DNA from: Pelagibius litoralis
GTDB lineage: Bacteria; Pseudomonadota; Alphaproteobacteria; Kiloniellales; DSM-21159
Assembly: GCA_029287455.1 (NCBI GenBank)
Contig: JARFRB010000008.1
Coordinates: 1-45,303 of the forward strand
Direction of reading: 5' to 3'
Length of the DNA stretch: 45,303 bases
Part shown: positions 35,149 through 43,655 of the stretch, piece after piece
How positions within the stretch are numbered: position 1 is the stretch's first letter
How the letters are laid out: every line of letters begins with the position of its first letter
Notes under the pieces: model-generated
Told to the model about the DNA's origin: nothing
Databases searched by the model: none
The model's input: only the letters and a program-made list of their open reading frames with translations
Made by a program: the position numbers and the translations under genes

Positions 35149-35691
35149 ATGTCTCACGCCATGACGACGGATCGGGTTTCGGCCCTGGTGTTTCTCGCGT
35201 TCTCAATCGCCTATGGGGTGCTCGCGACCGAAATCCCCGTGCCGCCCTTCATGAGCTCCGAACCCTTCACCCCGCGCACCATGCCCTACGCCTTGTCCGC
35301 GCTGGGCATCGCGCTCGCGCTGGCTATGTTGGCCACCTCGGGCCCGCCGCGCCGCGCGAGGACGGAGGCGCGGGCAGCTGAGGACTTAGGGGCCGACGCC
35401 GAAGCCGCGCCGCCTCCCGAAAAGCCCAAGGCGCCGGAGATGCGCTGGGGCAAGGTGCTGATCCTGGCGGCGGTGATGTGTCTTTATGGCCTGACGCTGA
35501 AGCCCCTGGGTTTCATCGTCTCCACGAGCTTGTTCCTGATCGCCGGCTATCTCGTGCTGGGCGAGCGGCGGGTCTGGATCTTGCTCGCCGCCTCGATCCC
35601 CATCGTGGTGGCGTTCTGGGCCTTGCTCACCCAGCTCCTCGGGATCTATCTCGATCCGGGCGCCCTGTTCTCTTGGCTGGGGGGGCGCTGA
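35149..35691 (+). CDS. tctB: Tripartite tricarboxylate transporter small membrane subunit
   Basis: A 180-residue inner-membrane protein with four predicted helices (starting at about residues 8, 43, 104 and 150). They are split by an acidic/proline-rich cytoplasmic loop (EAAPPPEKPKAPE). LKPLGFIVSTSLFLIAGYLVLG is typical of TctB. With TctA it forms the membrane part of a secondary uptake system for carboxylates. ATG 35149 (MSHAMTTDRV) is the likely start; an ATG at 35161 is also possible. Its stop abuts the tctA ATG with no gap. No tctC binding-protein gene lies on either side. Confidence 0.88.
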   Translation: MSHAMTTDRVSALVFLAFSIAYGVLATEIPVPPFMSSEPFTPRTMPYALSALGIALALAMLATSGPPRRARTEARAAEDLGADAEAAPPPEKPKAPEMRWGKVLILAAVMCLYGLTLKPLGFIVSTSLFLIAGYLVLGERRVWILLAASIPIVVAFWALLTQLLGIYLDPGALFSWLGGR

Positions 35692-37218
35692 ATGCTCGAG
35701 GGAATTCTGTCCGGGGCGGCAACCGCCTTTACGCCGATCAATCTGATGATGGTTTTCGTCGGCTGTTTCGCCGGCACGTTTATCGGCATGCTGCCGGGGC
35801 TGGGGCCGATCTCGGCCATCGCTTTGATGATCCCCATCACCTATGGCTTCGATCCGGCCTCGGGCATGATCCTGATGGCGGGCGTCTACTACGGCGCGAT
35901 CTTCGGTGGCTCCACCTCTTCGATCCTGATCAACGCGCCGGGCGTGGCGGGCACCGTGGCCACCGCCTTCGACGGCTATCCCCTCGCGCGTCAAGGCTTC
36001 GCAGGGAAGGCCCTGGCGACCGCGGCCTATTGCTCCTTCGCGGGCGGCACCATCGCGGCGATCTTGCTCTTGATCGCGGCCCCGGCCTTGGCCCAGGTCT
36101 CCTTGAGTTTCCAGAGCGCGGACTACTTTGCGCTGATGGTACTGGGCTTGACCGCCGTCTCGGCCTTCGCGGCCCCTGGTCAGGTTCTCAAGGCGCTGAT
36201 CATGACGGTGCTGGGGCTGATGCTCTCGACCATCGGAACTGATCCGGCCATTGGGATTCAGCGCTTCACCTTCGGCCGCCTCGACTTGATCGACGGCATT
36301 AGTTTCCTGCTGCTCGCCATGGCCACCTTCGCCTTGTCGGAGGCGTTGATGTCGGTGCTGCGGGAGGACAAGATTTCCGACGAGGCGCGCGCCGCCACCA
36401 AGGGCGGCATCGGCAGCCTGCGCCTGAAGGCGAGCGAGGTCAAATCCATCGCTCCCACGGTCGGCCGCTCCTCGATCATCGGCTTCTTCATCGGGGTCTT
36501 GCCGGGGGCGGGCGCCACCATCGCCTCCTTCCTGGCCTATGGCATGGAGCGCAACATCGCACGAGGCAAGGAGCGGGAGAAGTTCGGCAAAGGCAGCCTG
36601 AAGGGACTCGCGGCCCCGGAAACGGCCAACAACGCCGCCTGCTCAGGTTCCTTCGTTCCTTTGCTCACACTCGGAATTCCAGGCTCCGGCACCACCGCGA
36701 TCATGCTCGGCGCCTTGATCAGCTATGGCGTTCAGCCGGGGCCGCGCCTCTTCGTCGACGCGCCGCAGGTGTTCTGGTCGGTGATCGTATCGATGTACAT
36801 CGGCAATATCATCCTGCTGGTGCTCAACCTCCCCCTCATCCCCTACATCGCCCGCTTGCTCGCGGTGCCTAAGCAGTTCCTGGTGCCCTTGATCCTGTTC
36901 TTCTCCCTGATCGGGGTGTACCTGGTGTCCTTCAACACCTTCGACATTCAGATGATGGTCTTCTTCGCCCTTGGCGCCATCGTGTTGCGCCTGGTGGGAT
37001 TCCCCATGGCGCCCTTGATTTTGGGGTTCATCCTTGGCGATCTGATGGAGGACAACCTGCGCCGGGCCTTGTCCATCAGCGACGGGTCGATTTCCTTCCT
37101 TTGGGAACGGCCGATCACTTTGACGATCATGATCCTAACGGCGATCATCGTGCTGGTGCCGCTGATCAAGGCGATCCGGCCGCGCTACGCGGGCGAGACC
37201 GCCGGGGAAGGCGGCTAG
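35692..37218 (+). CDS. tctA: Tripartite tricarboxylate transporter large permease subunit
   Basis: A 508-residue polytopic permease. The conserved FIGMLPGLGPISAIALMIPITYG and GGSTSSILINAPGVAGTVATAFDGYPLARQG are present, as is the second repeat's IGFFIGVLPGAGATIASFLAYGMER with TLGIPGSGTTAIMLGAL. These are the hallmarks of TctA (about 12 helices). It catalyses substrate entry coupled to an ion gradient and normally receives substrate from a periplasmic TctC. The start follows tctB directly. The substrate cannot be named from sequence. The terminus is charged and complete. Confidence 0.95.
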   Translation: MLEGILSGAATAFTPINLMMVFVGCFAGTFIGMLPGLGPISAIALMIPITYGFDPASGMILMAGVYYGAIFGGSTSSILINAPGVAGTVATAFDGYPLARQGFAGKALATAAYCSFAGGTIAAILLLIAAPALAQVSLSFQSADYFALMVLGLTAVSAFAAPGQVLKALIMTVLGLMLSTIGTDPAIGIQRFTFGRLDLIDGISFLLLAMATFALSEALMSVLREDKISDEARAATKGGIGSLRLKASEVKSIAPTVGRSSIIGFFIGVLPGAGATIASFLAYGMERNIARGKEREKFGKGSLKGLAAPETANNAACSGSFVPLLTLGIPGSGTTAIMLGALISYGVQPGPRLFVDAPQVFWSVIVSMYIGNIILLVLNLPLIPYIARLLAVPKQFLVPLILFFSLIGVYLVSFNTFDIQMMVFFALGAIVLRLVGFPMAPLILGFILGDLMEDNLRRALSISDGSISFLWERPITLTIMILTAIIVLVPLIKAIRPRYAGETAGEGG

Positions 37219-37276
37219 AAGCCTGCTTTCCCGCCCGTCTTGCCGCCACTTTGGCCAAAAGGAGCTTTCGCCCTTC

Positions 37277-37957
37277 ATGCCGCCTTCTCCCAGAGACCTC
37301 TTCGCCGAGACTTCGGTGCAGGCCCTGTTTCCGACCTGCGTATGGGTTTACGACCTGAAGCCCGAGGTTCACGAGCCCATGAACCGCCGCCTGCTCGCCA
37401 CCTTGGACGCGCTCACCGACCCAAAGCCCGTGCTGCCGCCGGGCCGCAATTGGCAGACGGAGCAAACCCTGCACGAAGTCCCGGAATTCGCCGAACTGAT
37501 GGAGATTGGCGTGCTGGCCGCCCGGGGCGTGCTAGATGCCATCGCGGTTAAGTACACCGATATCATGATCACCGGCGCCTGGGCCAACATCAATCCCAAG
37601 GGCGCGGGCCATCCGCCCCACATCCACCCCAACAACTACCTTTCGGGCGTTTACTATCTGCACGCGCCCACGGGGGGGGACAGCATCACCTTCCACGATC
37701 CGCGCAAGCAAATCGATCTGATCTCGCCGGAGGTCAAGAAGCCCAACGTTTACAATTCGCCGATCCACATGGTGAAGATTCAGTCGGGCCGCATGATGCT
37801 TTTTCCCGCCTGGCTGGGCCACTCCGTCGTGGCCAACCAGAATCAGGAGCTTCGGGTCAGCGTTTCGCTCAACTTCATGTTCCCCAACTTCGCGGAGACC
37901 ATGGGTCAGCCCAAGTGGCCTGGCCTGCCCCTCAAGCGCACTGGCGGGAGCGGCTAG
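37277..37957 (+). CDS. TIGR02466-type putative 2OG-Fe(II) oxygenase
   Basis: A 226-residue cupin-fold protein. WANINPKGAGHPPHIHPNNYLSGVYYL carries candidate iron ligands His115 or His117, and FPAWLGHSVVANQNQELRVSVSLNF supplies His182 and the 2-oxoglutarate-contacting Arg193. This matches the TIGR02466 family of phage and bacterial proteins. Members are presumed hydroxylases but lack a defined substrate. The ATG has GGAG 12 bases upstream, a rather long spacing. It lies 58 bp after tctA and 50 bp before msrA on the same strand. Confidence 0.87.
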   Translation: MPPSPRDLFAETSVQALFPTCVWVYDLKPEVHEPMNRRLLATLDALTDPKPVLPPGRNWQTEQTLHEVPEFAELMEIGVLAARGVLDAIAVKYTDIMITGAWANINPKGAGHPPHIHPNNYLSGVYYLHAPTGGDSITFHDPRKQIDLISPEVKKPNVYNSPIHMVKIQSGRMMLFPAWLGHSVVANQNQELRVSVSLNFMFPNFAETMGQPKWPGLPLKRTGGSG

Positions 37958-38007
37958 CGGCTACCATATCTCTTCTGAGAACGTTTTGAGGCGAGGAGAC
38001 AGGTGCC

Positions 38008-38475
38008 ATGGCGATCGAGAAAGCGACCTTTGGGGCAGGATGCTTTTGGGGCGTGGAAGCGGCCTTCCGGCAGGTCGAGGGTGTCGTCGACGTGGCGGTG
38101 GGATACACCGGCGGAGACCTCGAGAATCCCACCTATCGCGATGTCTGCGGCGGTCACACCGGTCACGCCGAGGCGGTGGAGGTTGATTTCGATCCGGAGA
38201 AGGTGTCCTACGAGGCCTTGCTGCAGACCTTCTTCGCCATTCACGATCCCACCCAGGTGGACCGCCAAGGCCCGGACGTCGGGCGTCAGTACCGCTCGGC
38301 GATCTTCTATCATTCGCCGGAGCAGCGCGCGGCCGCGGAGTCCGCGAAGATCGTCGCCGGACAGTCGCTGCGCCGCCCGGTTGCGACGGAAATCGTGCCG
38401 GCGAGCACCTTCTGGCGGGCCGAGGATTATCATCAACGCTATTTCGAGAAACGGGGCATGGCCGCCCACGTTTGA
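38008..38475 (+). CDS. msrA: Peptide methionine sulfoxide reductase MsrA
   Basis: A 155-residue enzyme that reduces methionine-S-sulfoxide in proteins and free methionine. The catalytic Cys12 is in GCFWG (residues 11-15). [28 protein letters not shown] and [23 protein letters not shown] are the substrate-binding signatures. It is the short form, with no fused MsrB. The C-terminal region has no obvious resolving cysteine beyond Cys47, so thioredoxin recycling may differ from the E. coli enzyme. ATG 38008 follows GAGGAGA. It converges on the ABC ATPase gene, 31 bp away. Confidence 0.95.
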   Translation: MAIEKATFGAGCFWGVEAAFRQVEGVVDVAVGYTGGDLENPTYRDVCGGHTGHAEAVEVDFDPEKVSYEALLQTFFAIHDPTQVDRQGPDVGRQYRSAIFYHSPEQRAAAESAKIVAGQSLRRPVATEIVPASTFWRAEDYHQRYFEKRGMAAHV

Positions 38476-38506
38476 GGAGACACGTTTAACGGCCGGCCGC
38501 GGGGAC

Positions 38507-39268
38507 TTAGCCTTCCGGGGCGGTTTCCATGTTGCCCTGGACGATGAGCTGCAGGACCTCGTGCTCGTCGGTATCCTTGATCAAGCGCTCGCCGACGTTC
38601 TCTCCCCGCTTCAGCACCATCACCCGGTCGCCGACCTCGAAGATGTCGTTCAGACGGTGGGAAATGATGACCTGCGCCACGCCCTGGCGCTTTAGCTCGA
38701 GCATGGTTTCCAGCAAGCGCTCGGTCGCCATGGCCGAGAGATTGGCGGTGGGCTCGTCGAGCACGATCACCTTGGGGTCGAAGCTTATAGTCCGCGCGAT
38801 GGCCACGGACTGCTGACGCCCGCCGGACAGGCTTTCCACCTTCTGGAAGACCGAGTTCACGTCCACCTTCAGGCGTTTGAGCACCGCTTCGGCTTCGGCG
38901 TACATGCGCTTGCGGTCGATAAAGAGGCCGCGCTTGGGCCAGCGGCCGAGGAAAATGTTCTGCCCGATGTCCATGTTTCCGCAGAGCGCGAAGTCCTGGT
39001 AGATCATCTCGATGCCGATGTCCCGGCTATCTTGCGGGCTCTTGAAGTGGGTCGATTGCCCGTCCACCCGAACTTCGCCGGAATCGCGCTGATAGGCGCC
39101 GGTCATCACCTTCATCAGGGTAGACTTGCCCGCGGAGTTATCGCCAACCAGGCCTAGGACCTCGCCGGGCATAAGGCGAAAGTCCACGTTTTGCAGGGCC
39201 TTGACGGGGCCGAAGGTCTTGTTGATGTGGCGCATTTCCACCACCGGTGTTGCCGTGGGCTCGCTCAT
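38507..39268 (-). CDS. Sugar ABC transporter ATP-binding protein, single domain
   Basis: A 253-residue ATPase of the FrcA/monosaccharide type. The Walker A GDNSAGKST is at 42-50 with the subfamily's N-S-A variant. The Q-loop is YQDFALCGNMD, the signature LSGG is at 147-150, Walker B VIVLDEPTANLS is near 168-179, and the switch His lies in IISHR. Unlike RbsA/XylA-type proteins it has one, not two, nucleotide-binding domains, so it acts as a dimer. Its ATG overlaps the permease stop (ATGA), and it is the last gene of the importer run. The cargo is unknown, probably a sugar or polyol. Confidence 0.92.
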   Translation of the reverse strand: MSEPTATPVVEMRHINKTFGPVKALQNVDFRLMPGEVLGLVGDNSAGKSTLMKVMTGAYQRDSGEVRVDGQSTHFKSPQDSRDIGIEMIYQDFALCGNMDIGQNIFLGRWPKRGLFIDRKRMYAEAEAVLKRLKVDVNSVFQKVESLSGGRQQSVAIARTISFDPKVIVLDEPTANLSAMATERLLETMLELKRQGVAQVIISHRLNDIFEVGDRVMVLKRGENVGERLIKDTDEHEVLQLIVQGNMETAPEG

Positions 39269-41541
39269 GAAGGCGCCTCCTCGGGGCTAACGGATTCGCG
39301 TTTCGGGAAGAAGCGGGTGCGCAGCCTTTGCAGCATGTGCTCCTGGCGCAGCCAGATGTCGGCAAGCACCGCCAGAATCAGGATTCCGCCGATAAAGACG
39401 TTCACCCAATGCTGCGGCATGATGAAGGAGCGCCCGTCGGGCAGCAGCACCTGCAGGGAGAGCAAGGCGCGGATCAGGGTAATCACCGCCGCCCCCGCCA
39501 GGGACCCGAGGACGGAGCCGAAACCGCCGAAAATCGATCCGCCGCCGATGATCACCGAGGCGATGGCATCCAGCTCGCGCAGCTGGCCGGCACTCGGGTT
39601 GAAGCTGCGCAGATAGGCGATGTAGATGATGCCCGCCGCGGCCGCGCACATCGCCGAGAAGACGAGCGACACAAAGCGCACCCGCGCGGTATCGATGCCG
39701 GCATAGTCCGCTGCTCGCCGGTTGCCTCCCGTGGCGATCACCGCGTAGCCGAAACGGGTCTTCGCCAGGATCAGCCCAGCTGCAACCGCGAGGAGCCCCA
39801 TGAAGAGCGTTTGCACGCTCACCGCCGAGGCCAGGGCATGGGCTCCGCTGCCCGGCGGCGGCGCGATGCCGGCGGAGTCGAGGATTTCGATCAGTTTGCG
39901 CCCGATGAGATTGAAGCCCTCGGGAAAGCCGGAGAGCTGGCGTCCGGCCACCAGCCAGGCACCGATCCCGCGCGCAATGTAGAACATGCCCAGCGTCGCG
40001 ACGAAGGCGGGCAGGCGGGCGCGGTTGGTCAGTACGCCGTTCATCACGCCGGCGGCGGTTCCTGCTGCGAAGGCGAGGGCCACCGCGAAGACCGGCGCCA
40101 GCTCCATCTCCTTCATCAAGAAAGCCGCGGTGGCTCCGGACATGGCCAGCACCGCCCCCACCGAAAGATCGATGTCGCCGTTGGCAATGACGAAGGTCAT
40201 CCCGATGGCCAGCAGCGCGACCTCTGTGAAGGCGAGCAGCAGATTGAAGGAATTGTCGAGCGAGGCCCAAAAATCCGGCCGCAGGATCGCGCCGATGCCC
40301 CACAAGACGATGGCCAGTACCACCGCCGCGGTTTCGCGCCGCGCCAGCAAGCGGGAGAAGAAGCCGCCCGAGAAATCCCGCGCGGTCGCACGGCTCCCCC
40401 GTGTCTGAACGCCGACGATGGCCGCCCCCTCGGCCGTGCCTCCGGCCGGCGGTGGTTTGCCGCGCAGCTTCGCCCAAAGCCTCGCGAGCAATCCCGAGCG
40501 GATCAGCCAGGGCTCGATCAACACGGCGGCGAGCAGGATAAGGCCAAGGAAGGCCGGCACGGCGCCGGGCGGCAGCTGTGCCATGGCTTGGACCTGCATC
40601 TCCACGCCGCCGACCGTGATGCTGCGCACGGTGGGCACACCTTCGCGCAGAACCTTGTCGATCAGCACCACCAGGATCGCGCCCAGGCAGGACCCGAGCA
40701 CCCTGCCCCGCCCGCCGAGGATGGAGGCGCCGCCCACGATTACCGCGGCAATGACGATGAGCTCCGCTCCCTGCCCGTACTGCGAAGTGACGGTTTTGTC
40801 CTGAGCCACGTTCATGAGCCCGGCCAGCGCCGCACAGAACCCCGAGAGCATGAAGCCGCGCAGGCGCACGGTATCCGTCGGGATGCCCGCGTACTCCGCC
40901 GCTTGGGCATTGCCGCCCGTCGCGTAGCTTTCGAAGCCCCAGCGGGTCCGGCCCAGCAGAAAAATCCCCACCAGCGCCACGACGAGAAACACCAGGATCT
41001 GATTGTTGAGGCCGAAGAGGCCGGCCTCGCCGATCAGGAAGAAGACATCGCCCTCCGCCTTGCCGGCGTAGCCGATGTTCTTGCCGCCGGTCAGGCCCAG
41101 GACCAGCCCCCGCCCGATGAACAGCATTGCCAGGGTGGCGATGAAAGCGGGCACCTTCAGCTTGGTGACCAGCAGGCCATTGACCAGGCCGATCCCCAGG
41201 CCCAGCGCCAGACAAAGCAGCGCGCCAAGCCAGGCCGGCTGATCCGCGAAGCTGGGCGCGTAGGTCAGGGAGAAAACCACCGCCACCAGCCCCAAGGTGG
41301 AGCCCACGGAGAGATCCAGATCCTTATTGACGATGACGAATGTCATGCCGACCGCCATCACCCCAAAGCGCGAGGCGTCGCGCAGCACGGCGAAGGCGGC
41401 ATCGCTGCCGCCGAAAAAACCGGGATTGATCAGGGCGCCGACGGTGTAAAGCAGGGCCATGAAGACCAGCAGCCCGACCTCCCAGCCGCCCGCGAGATCA
41501 GCGGGGGGCCGGGGCTGGATCGGCGGGCTGGTTCTGGTCAT
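39265..41541 (-). CDS. Fused tandem ABC transporter permease (two RbsC-like halves)
   Basis: A 758-residue inner-membrane protein made of two homologous permease domains, about residues 20-345 and 400-745. A soluble linker of about 50 residues (PPPAGGTAEGAAIVG...) joins them. Both halves keep the BPD_transp_2 hallmarks: GMTFVIVNKDLDLSVGS and GMTFVIANGDIDLSVGA, YATGGNAQAAEYAGI and IATGGNRRAADYAGI, and a GG(A/S)SI(L/F)GG motif in each. Each half has about nine to ten helices. Typical RbsC is half this size and works as a dimer, so the fusion should form the whole translocation pore as one chain. It lies between the binding-protein and ATPase genes and overlaps the latter. Confidence 0.93.
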   Translation of the reverse strand: MTRTSPPIQPRPPADLAGGWEVGLLVFMALLYTVGALINPGFFGGSDAAFAVLRDASRFGVMAVGMTFVIVNKDLDLSVGSTLGLVAVVFSLTYAPSFADQPAWLGALLCLALGLGIGLVNGLLVTKLKVPAFIATLAMLFIGRGLVLGLTGGKNIGYAGKAEGDVFFLIGEAGLFGLNNQILVFLVVALVGIFLLGRTRWGFESYATGGNAQAAEYAGIPTDTVRLRGFMLSGFCAALAGLMNVAQDKTVTSQYGQGAELIVIAAVIVGGASILGGRGRVLGSCLGAILVVLIDKVLREGVPTVRSITVGGVEMQVQAMAQLPPGAVPAFLGLILLAAVLIEPWLIRSGLLARLWAKLRGKPPPAGGTAEGAAIVGVQTRGSRATARDFSGGFFSRLLARRETAAVVLAIVLWGIGAILRPDFWASLDNSFNLLLAFTEVALLAIGMTFVIANGDIDLSVGAVLAMSGATAAFLMKEMELAPVFAVALAFAAGTAAGVMNGVLTNRARLPAFVATLGMFYIARGIGAWLVAGRQLSGFPEGFNLIGRKLIEILDSAGIAPPPGSGAHALASAVSVQTLFMGLLAVAAGLILAKTRFGYAVIATGGNRRAADYAGIDTARVRFVSLVFSAMCAAAAGIIYIAYLRSFNPSAGQLRELDAIASVIIGGGSIFGGFGSVLGSLAGAAVITLIRALLSLQVLLPDGRSFIMPQHWVNVFIGGILILAVLADIWLRQEHMLQRLRTRFFPKRESVSPEEAPS

Positions 41542-41554
41542 GGCGGTGGCGGAT

Positions 41555-41587
41555 AGAGGGGAAGGCGTGAGTCGCGCCCTCCCCTCT
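41555..41587 (-). promoter_or_regulatory. Intercistronic hairpin between binding-protein and permease genes
   Basis: AGAGGGGAAGGCG (41555-41567) pairs with CGCCCTCCCCTCT (41575-41587) with one mismatch around a seven-base loop. On the transcribed minus strand it directly follows the binding-protein stop. Such hairpins often stabilise or partly terminate the message, so the binding protein is made in excess. Confidence 0.6.
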
Positions 41588-41595
41588 TCTTGGGC

Positions 41596-42699
41596 CTAGT
41601 TCTCGAAGCGCTTACCGACCGCGTCCACGTTGTCCTTGGTCACGAGCTGTGCGCGGGTGTCCAGATTCGCCGCGGAGATGCCTCGGTCGATCTGGAGATA
41701 AAGCTGCGCGACCGGCCAGAAGCCTTGCAGGAAGGGCTGCTGCCCCAGCGAGCCGTCGAGATGGCCTTCGCGGATTTGCTCCTGCTGTGCGGGGCCAAGG
41801 TCGAATCCGTAGGAGCAGACCTGGTCGCCCAAGCCGAGCTGGCCAATGGCGTTGCCCAGCGCCGGCGTCACGAAGCCGTTGGCGGCGAAGGCGCCGACCA
41901 CGTCGTCGCGCGACTCGATGAGGGTGACAATGGAGCCCACGATGTTATTGGCGTCCACGTCCACGCCGATGTTCTCGGGCCCAGCGTCCACCTTGAAATC
42001 CGCCAGCCGGCCGGCGTCGTTCAGGGTGACCACGGCGGCTTCGAAGGCGGCTGTTATGCGGTTGTTCACCTCCACGTTGCCCAGCGTAGTGGTGTTGGGG
42101 AAGATGATGGTGCCGCCTGACGCACCGGACTCCAGCACGCAATTGGCCAGGGCTTCGCCGCCGATGGCCGCCGCCGAGGCGTCCTGGCCGGTGTGGCTGA
42201 TGCCGCTGCGGTTCAGAATCGCCGGATCGAAGGAATTCGTCGTCGCGATGGGAATGCCCCGCGCCGTCAAGGTCTTGACGATGTCATCGTAGGCGCCGGA
42301 CTGTGGGGTGGTCATGATGACGCCGTCGATGGTGGGGTCCTGGACGATCTGGTTCAGGATTTCGATTTCGCGGGGGATGTCGTCCACCGGGGCTTCGGAG
42401 CCCAGCATGATCAGGTTTATCCCGAAGGCGTCGGCGGCCACTTTGGCGCCCACGTAGGTTGGGTCGAAGAAGCCATTTCCGGCGGTGTGAGTGACGATGG
42501 CGAAGGTCAGCTTGCCGTCGGCGGAATTGAAGTTCTTGGTTTCGGGCGCCTCGGCGGCCGCTTCCTCGAAGGAATAACCACCCACGGCTTGATCCAAGGT
42601 GCCTGTCTGCGCGGCGGCCGGCAGAGCAAATCCCGTTTCCAGCGCAAATCCTGATGCCAGCGCAAGCGTTGCCGCCATCCCTGTCAGATGGTTTCTCAT
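41596..42699 (-). CDS. Sugar ABC transporter substrate-binding protein
   Basis: A 367-residue secreted protein. The signal peptide MRNHLTGMAATLALASGFA extends to about ALPAAAQ. The mature part is a two-lobed periplasmic binding protein of the RbsB/FrcB type: LTFAIVTHTAGNGFFDPTYVGAKVAADAFG, then IEILNQIVQDPTIDGVIMTTPQ and GIPIATTNSFDP. It captures the substrate in the periplasm for the fused permease. ATG 42699 has a strong GGGAGGAAT ribosome-binding site; a longer in-frame version would hide the signal peptide. The gene is first in the leftward importer run and divergent from the SDR gene. Confidence 0.93.
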   Translation of the reverse strand: MRNHLTGMAATLALASGFALETGFALPAAAQTGTLDQAVGGYSFEEAAAEAPETKNFNSADGKLTFAIVTHTAGNGFFDPTYVGAKVAADAFGINLIMLGSEAPVDDIPREIEILNQIVQDPTIDGVIMTTPQSGAYDDIVKTLTARGIPIATTNSFDPAILNRSGISHTGQDASAAAIGGEALANCVLESGASGGTIIFPNTTTLGNVEVNNRITAAFEAAVVTLNDAGRLADFKVDAGPENIGVDVDANNIVGSIVTLIESRDDVVGAFAANGFVTPALGNAIGQLGLGDQVCSYGFDLGPAQQEQIREGHLDGSLGQQPFLQGFWPVAQLYLQIDRGISAANLDTRAQLVTKDNVDAVGKRFEN

Positions 42700-42713
42700 G
42701 AATTCCTCCCTTG

Positions 42714-42729
42714 CGTGGCACGCGCCACG
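42714..42729. promoter_or_regulatory. Inverted repeat upstream of the importer genes
   Basis: CGTGGC (42714-42719) and GCCACG (42724-42729) are perfect inverted arms around ACGC. It lies just upstream of the binding-protein ribosome-binding site, in the 173-bp gap shared with the SDR gene. It may be a repressor operator or a leader hairpin. No regulator gene is adjacent. Confidence 0.4.
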
Positions 42730-42872
42730 GTTATTGTTGCGAGTCGAAACCCTTGCGATCAGCCCTCGGGCCAACTATCGCAGTAAGAGAAGGGTAAGGG
42801 CCGCTCAAGAGCCCGGTCAACGCTAAACGGCGCGGGAAAAGGCGAGCCGGGCCAGCAGAAAGGAATGGACCC

Positions 42873-43634
42873 ATGAGCGAAACAGCCAGATACCCAAGCT
42901 TGGCGGGGCGGACGGTGCTGGTGACCGGAGGGGCCTCGGGAATCGGAGCGGCGATCGTGGAGCACTTCCTGGACCAAGGGGCGCGGGTTGGTTTCCTCGA
43001 TCTGAACGAAACCGCCGCCGCCGCCCTCTTGAAGCGTTTACCGCGCGATGCCCCGGTGCGTTTCGAGGCCTGCGACCTGCGCGATATCGCGGCCTTGCAA
43101 AGCGCGATCCAGGCGGTGCGCGCGGCCTTGGGGCCAATCACCGTGCTGATCAACAACGCCGCCCATGACGACCGTCACGCCATTGAGGAGGTCACGGCCG
43201 AGTACTGGGATGAGCGATTCGCGGTCAATTTGCGCCACCAGTTCTTCGCGGCGCAAGCGGTGATCGCAGACATGGACGGGGCCGGCGGTGGGGCCATTAT
43301 CAACCTCGGCTCGGTAAGTTGGATGCTCGGCCAAGGCAATATGCCCTGCTACACCACAGCCAAATCCGCGGTGCAGGGCCTAACCCGCGCGCTCGCCCGC
43401 GACCTCGGCCCGCGCAACATCCGCGTCAACTGCGTGGTGCCCGGCTGGATCATGACCGAGCGGCAAGTCGAAAAGTGGCTGACGCCCGAGGGCGAGGCGC
43501 AACTGATGGCGCGCCAGTGCCTGAAGCGCAAGCTCCTTCCCGAGGATATCGCCAAGGCGGTGCTGTTCTTTGCCTCGGACGATAGCGGCGCCTGCACAGC
43601 GCAAAGCTATATCGTGGATGGTGGCTGGGTATAG
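42873..43634 (+). CDS. SDR family oxidoreductase (probable sugar dehydrogenase)
   Basis: A 253-residue classical short-chain dehydrogenase. The nucleotide-binding TGGASGIG is at 18-25, DLRD near residue 68, NNAA at 94-97, and the catalytic Ser in NLGSVSW with Tyr160 and Lys164 in CYTTAKSA. VNCVVPGWIMT and the C-terminal IVDGGW are standard. Asp43 after the second strand (FLDLNE) suggests NAD rather than NADP. Its place divergent to the sugar importer suggests it oxidises the imported sugar or a derivative, but this is inference. ATG 42873 has AAAGGAA upstream. Confidence 0.92.
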   Translation: MSETARYPSLAGRTVLVTGGASGIGAAIVEHFLDQGARVGFLDLNETAAAALLKRLPRDAPVRFEACDLRDIAALQSAIQAVRAALGPITVLINNAAHDDRHAIEEVTAEYWDERFAVNLRHQFFAAQAVIADMDGAGGGAIINLGSVSWMLGQGNMPCYTTAKSAVQGLTRALARDLGPRNIRVNCVVPGWIMTERQVEKWLTPEGEAQLMARQCLKRKLLPEDIAKAVLFFASDDSGACTAQSYIVDGGWV

Positions 43635-43655
43635 GCGCCGTTATTGCCGGCCCGA

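Noticed and set aside
39328-41556. A 742-codon open frame on the plus strand opposite the ABC permease gene
   Set aside because: It is Gln/Arg/His/Gly-rich low-complexity sequence, as expected from the complement of GC-rich membrane-protein codons, and the minus strand encodes a clear permease.
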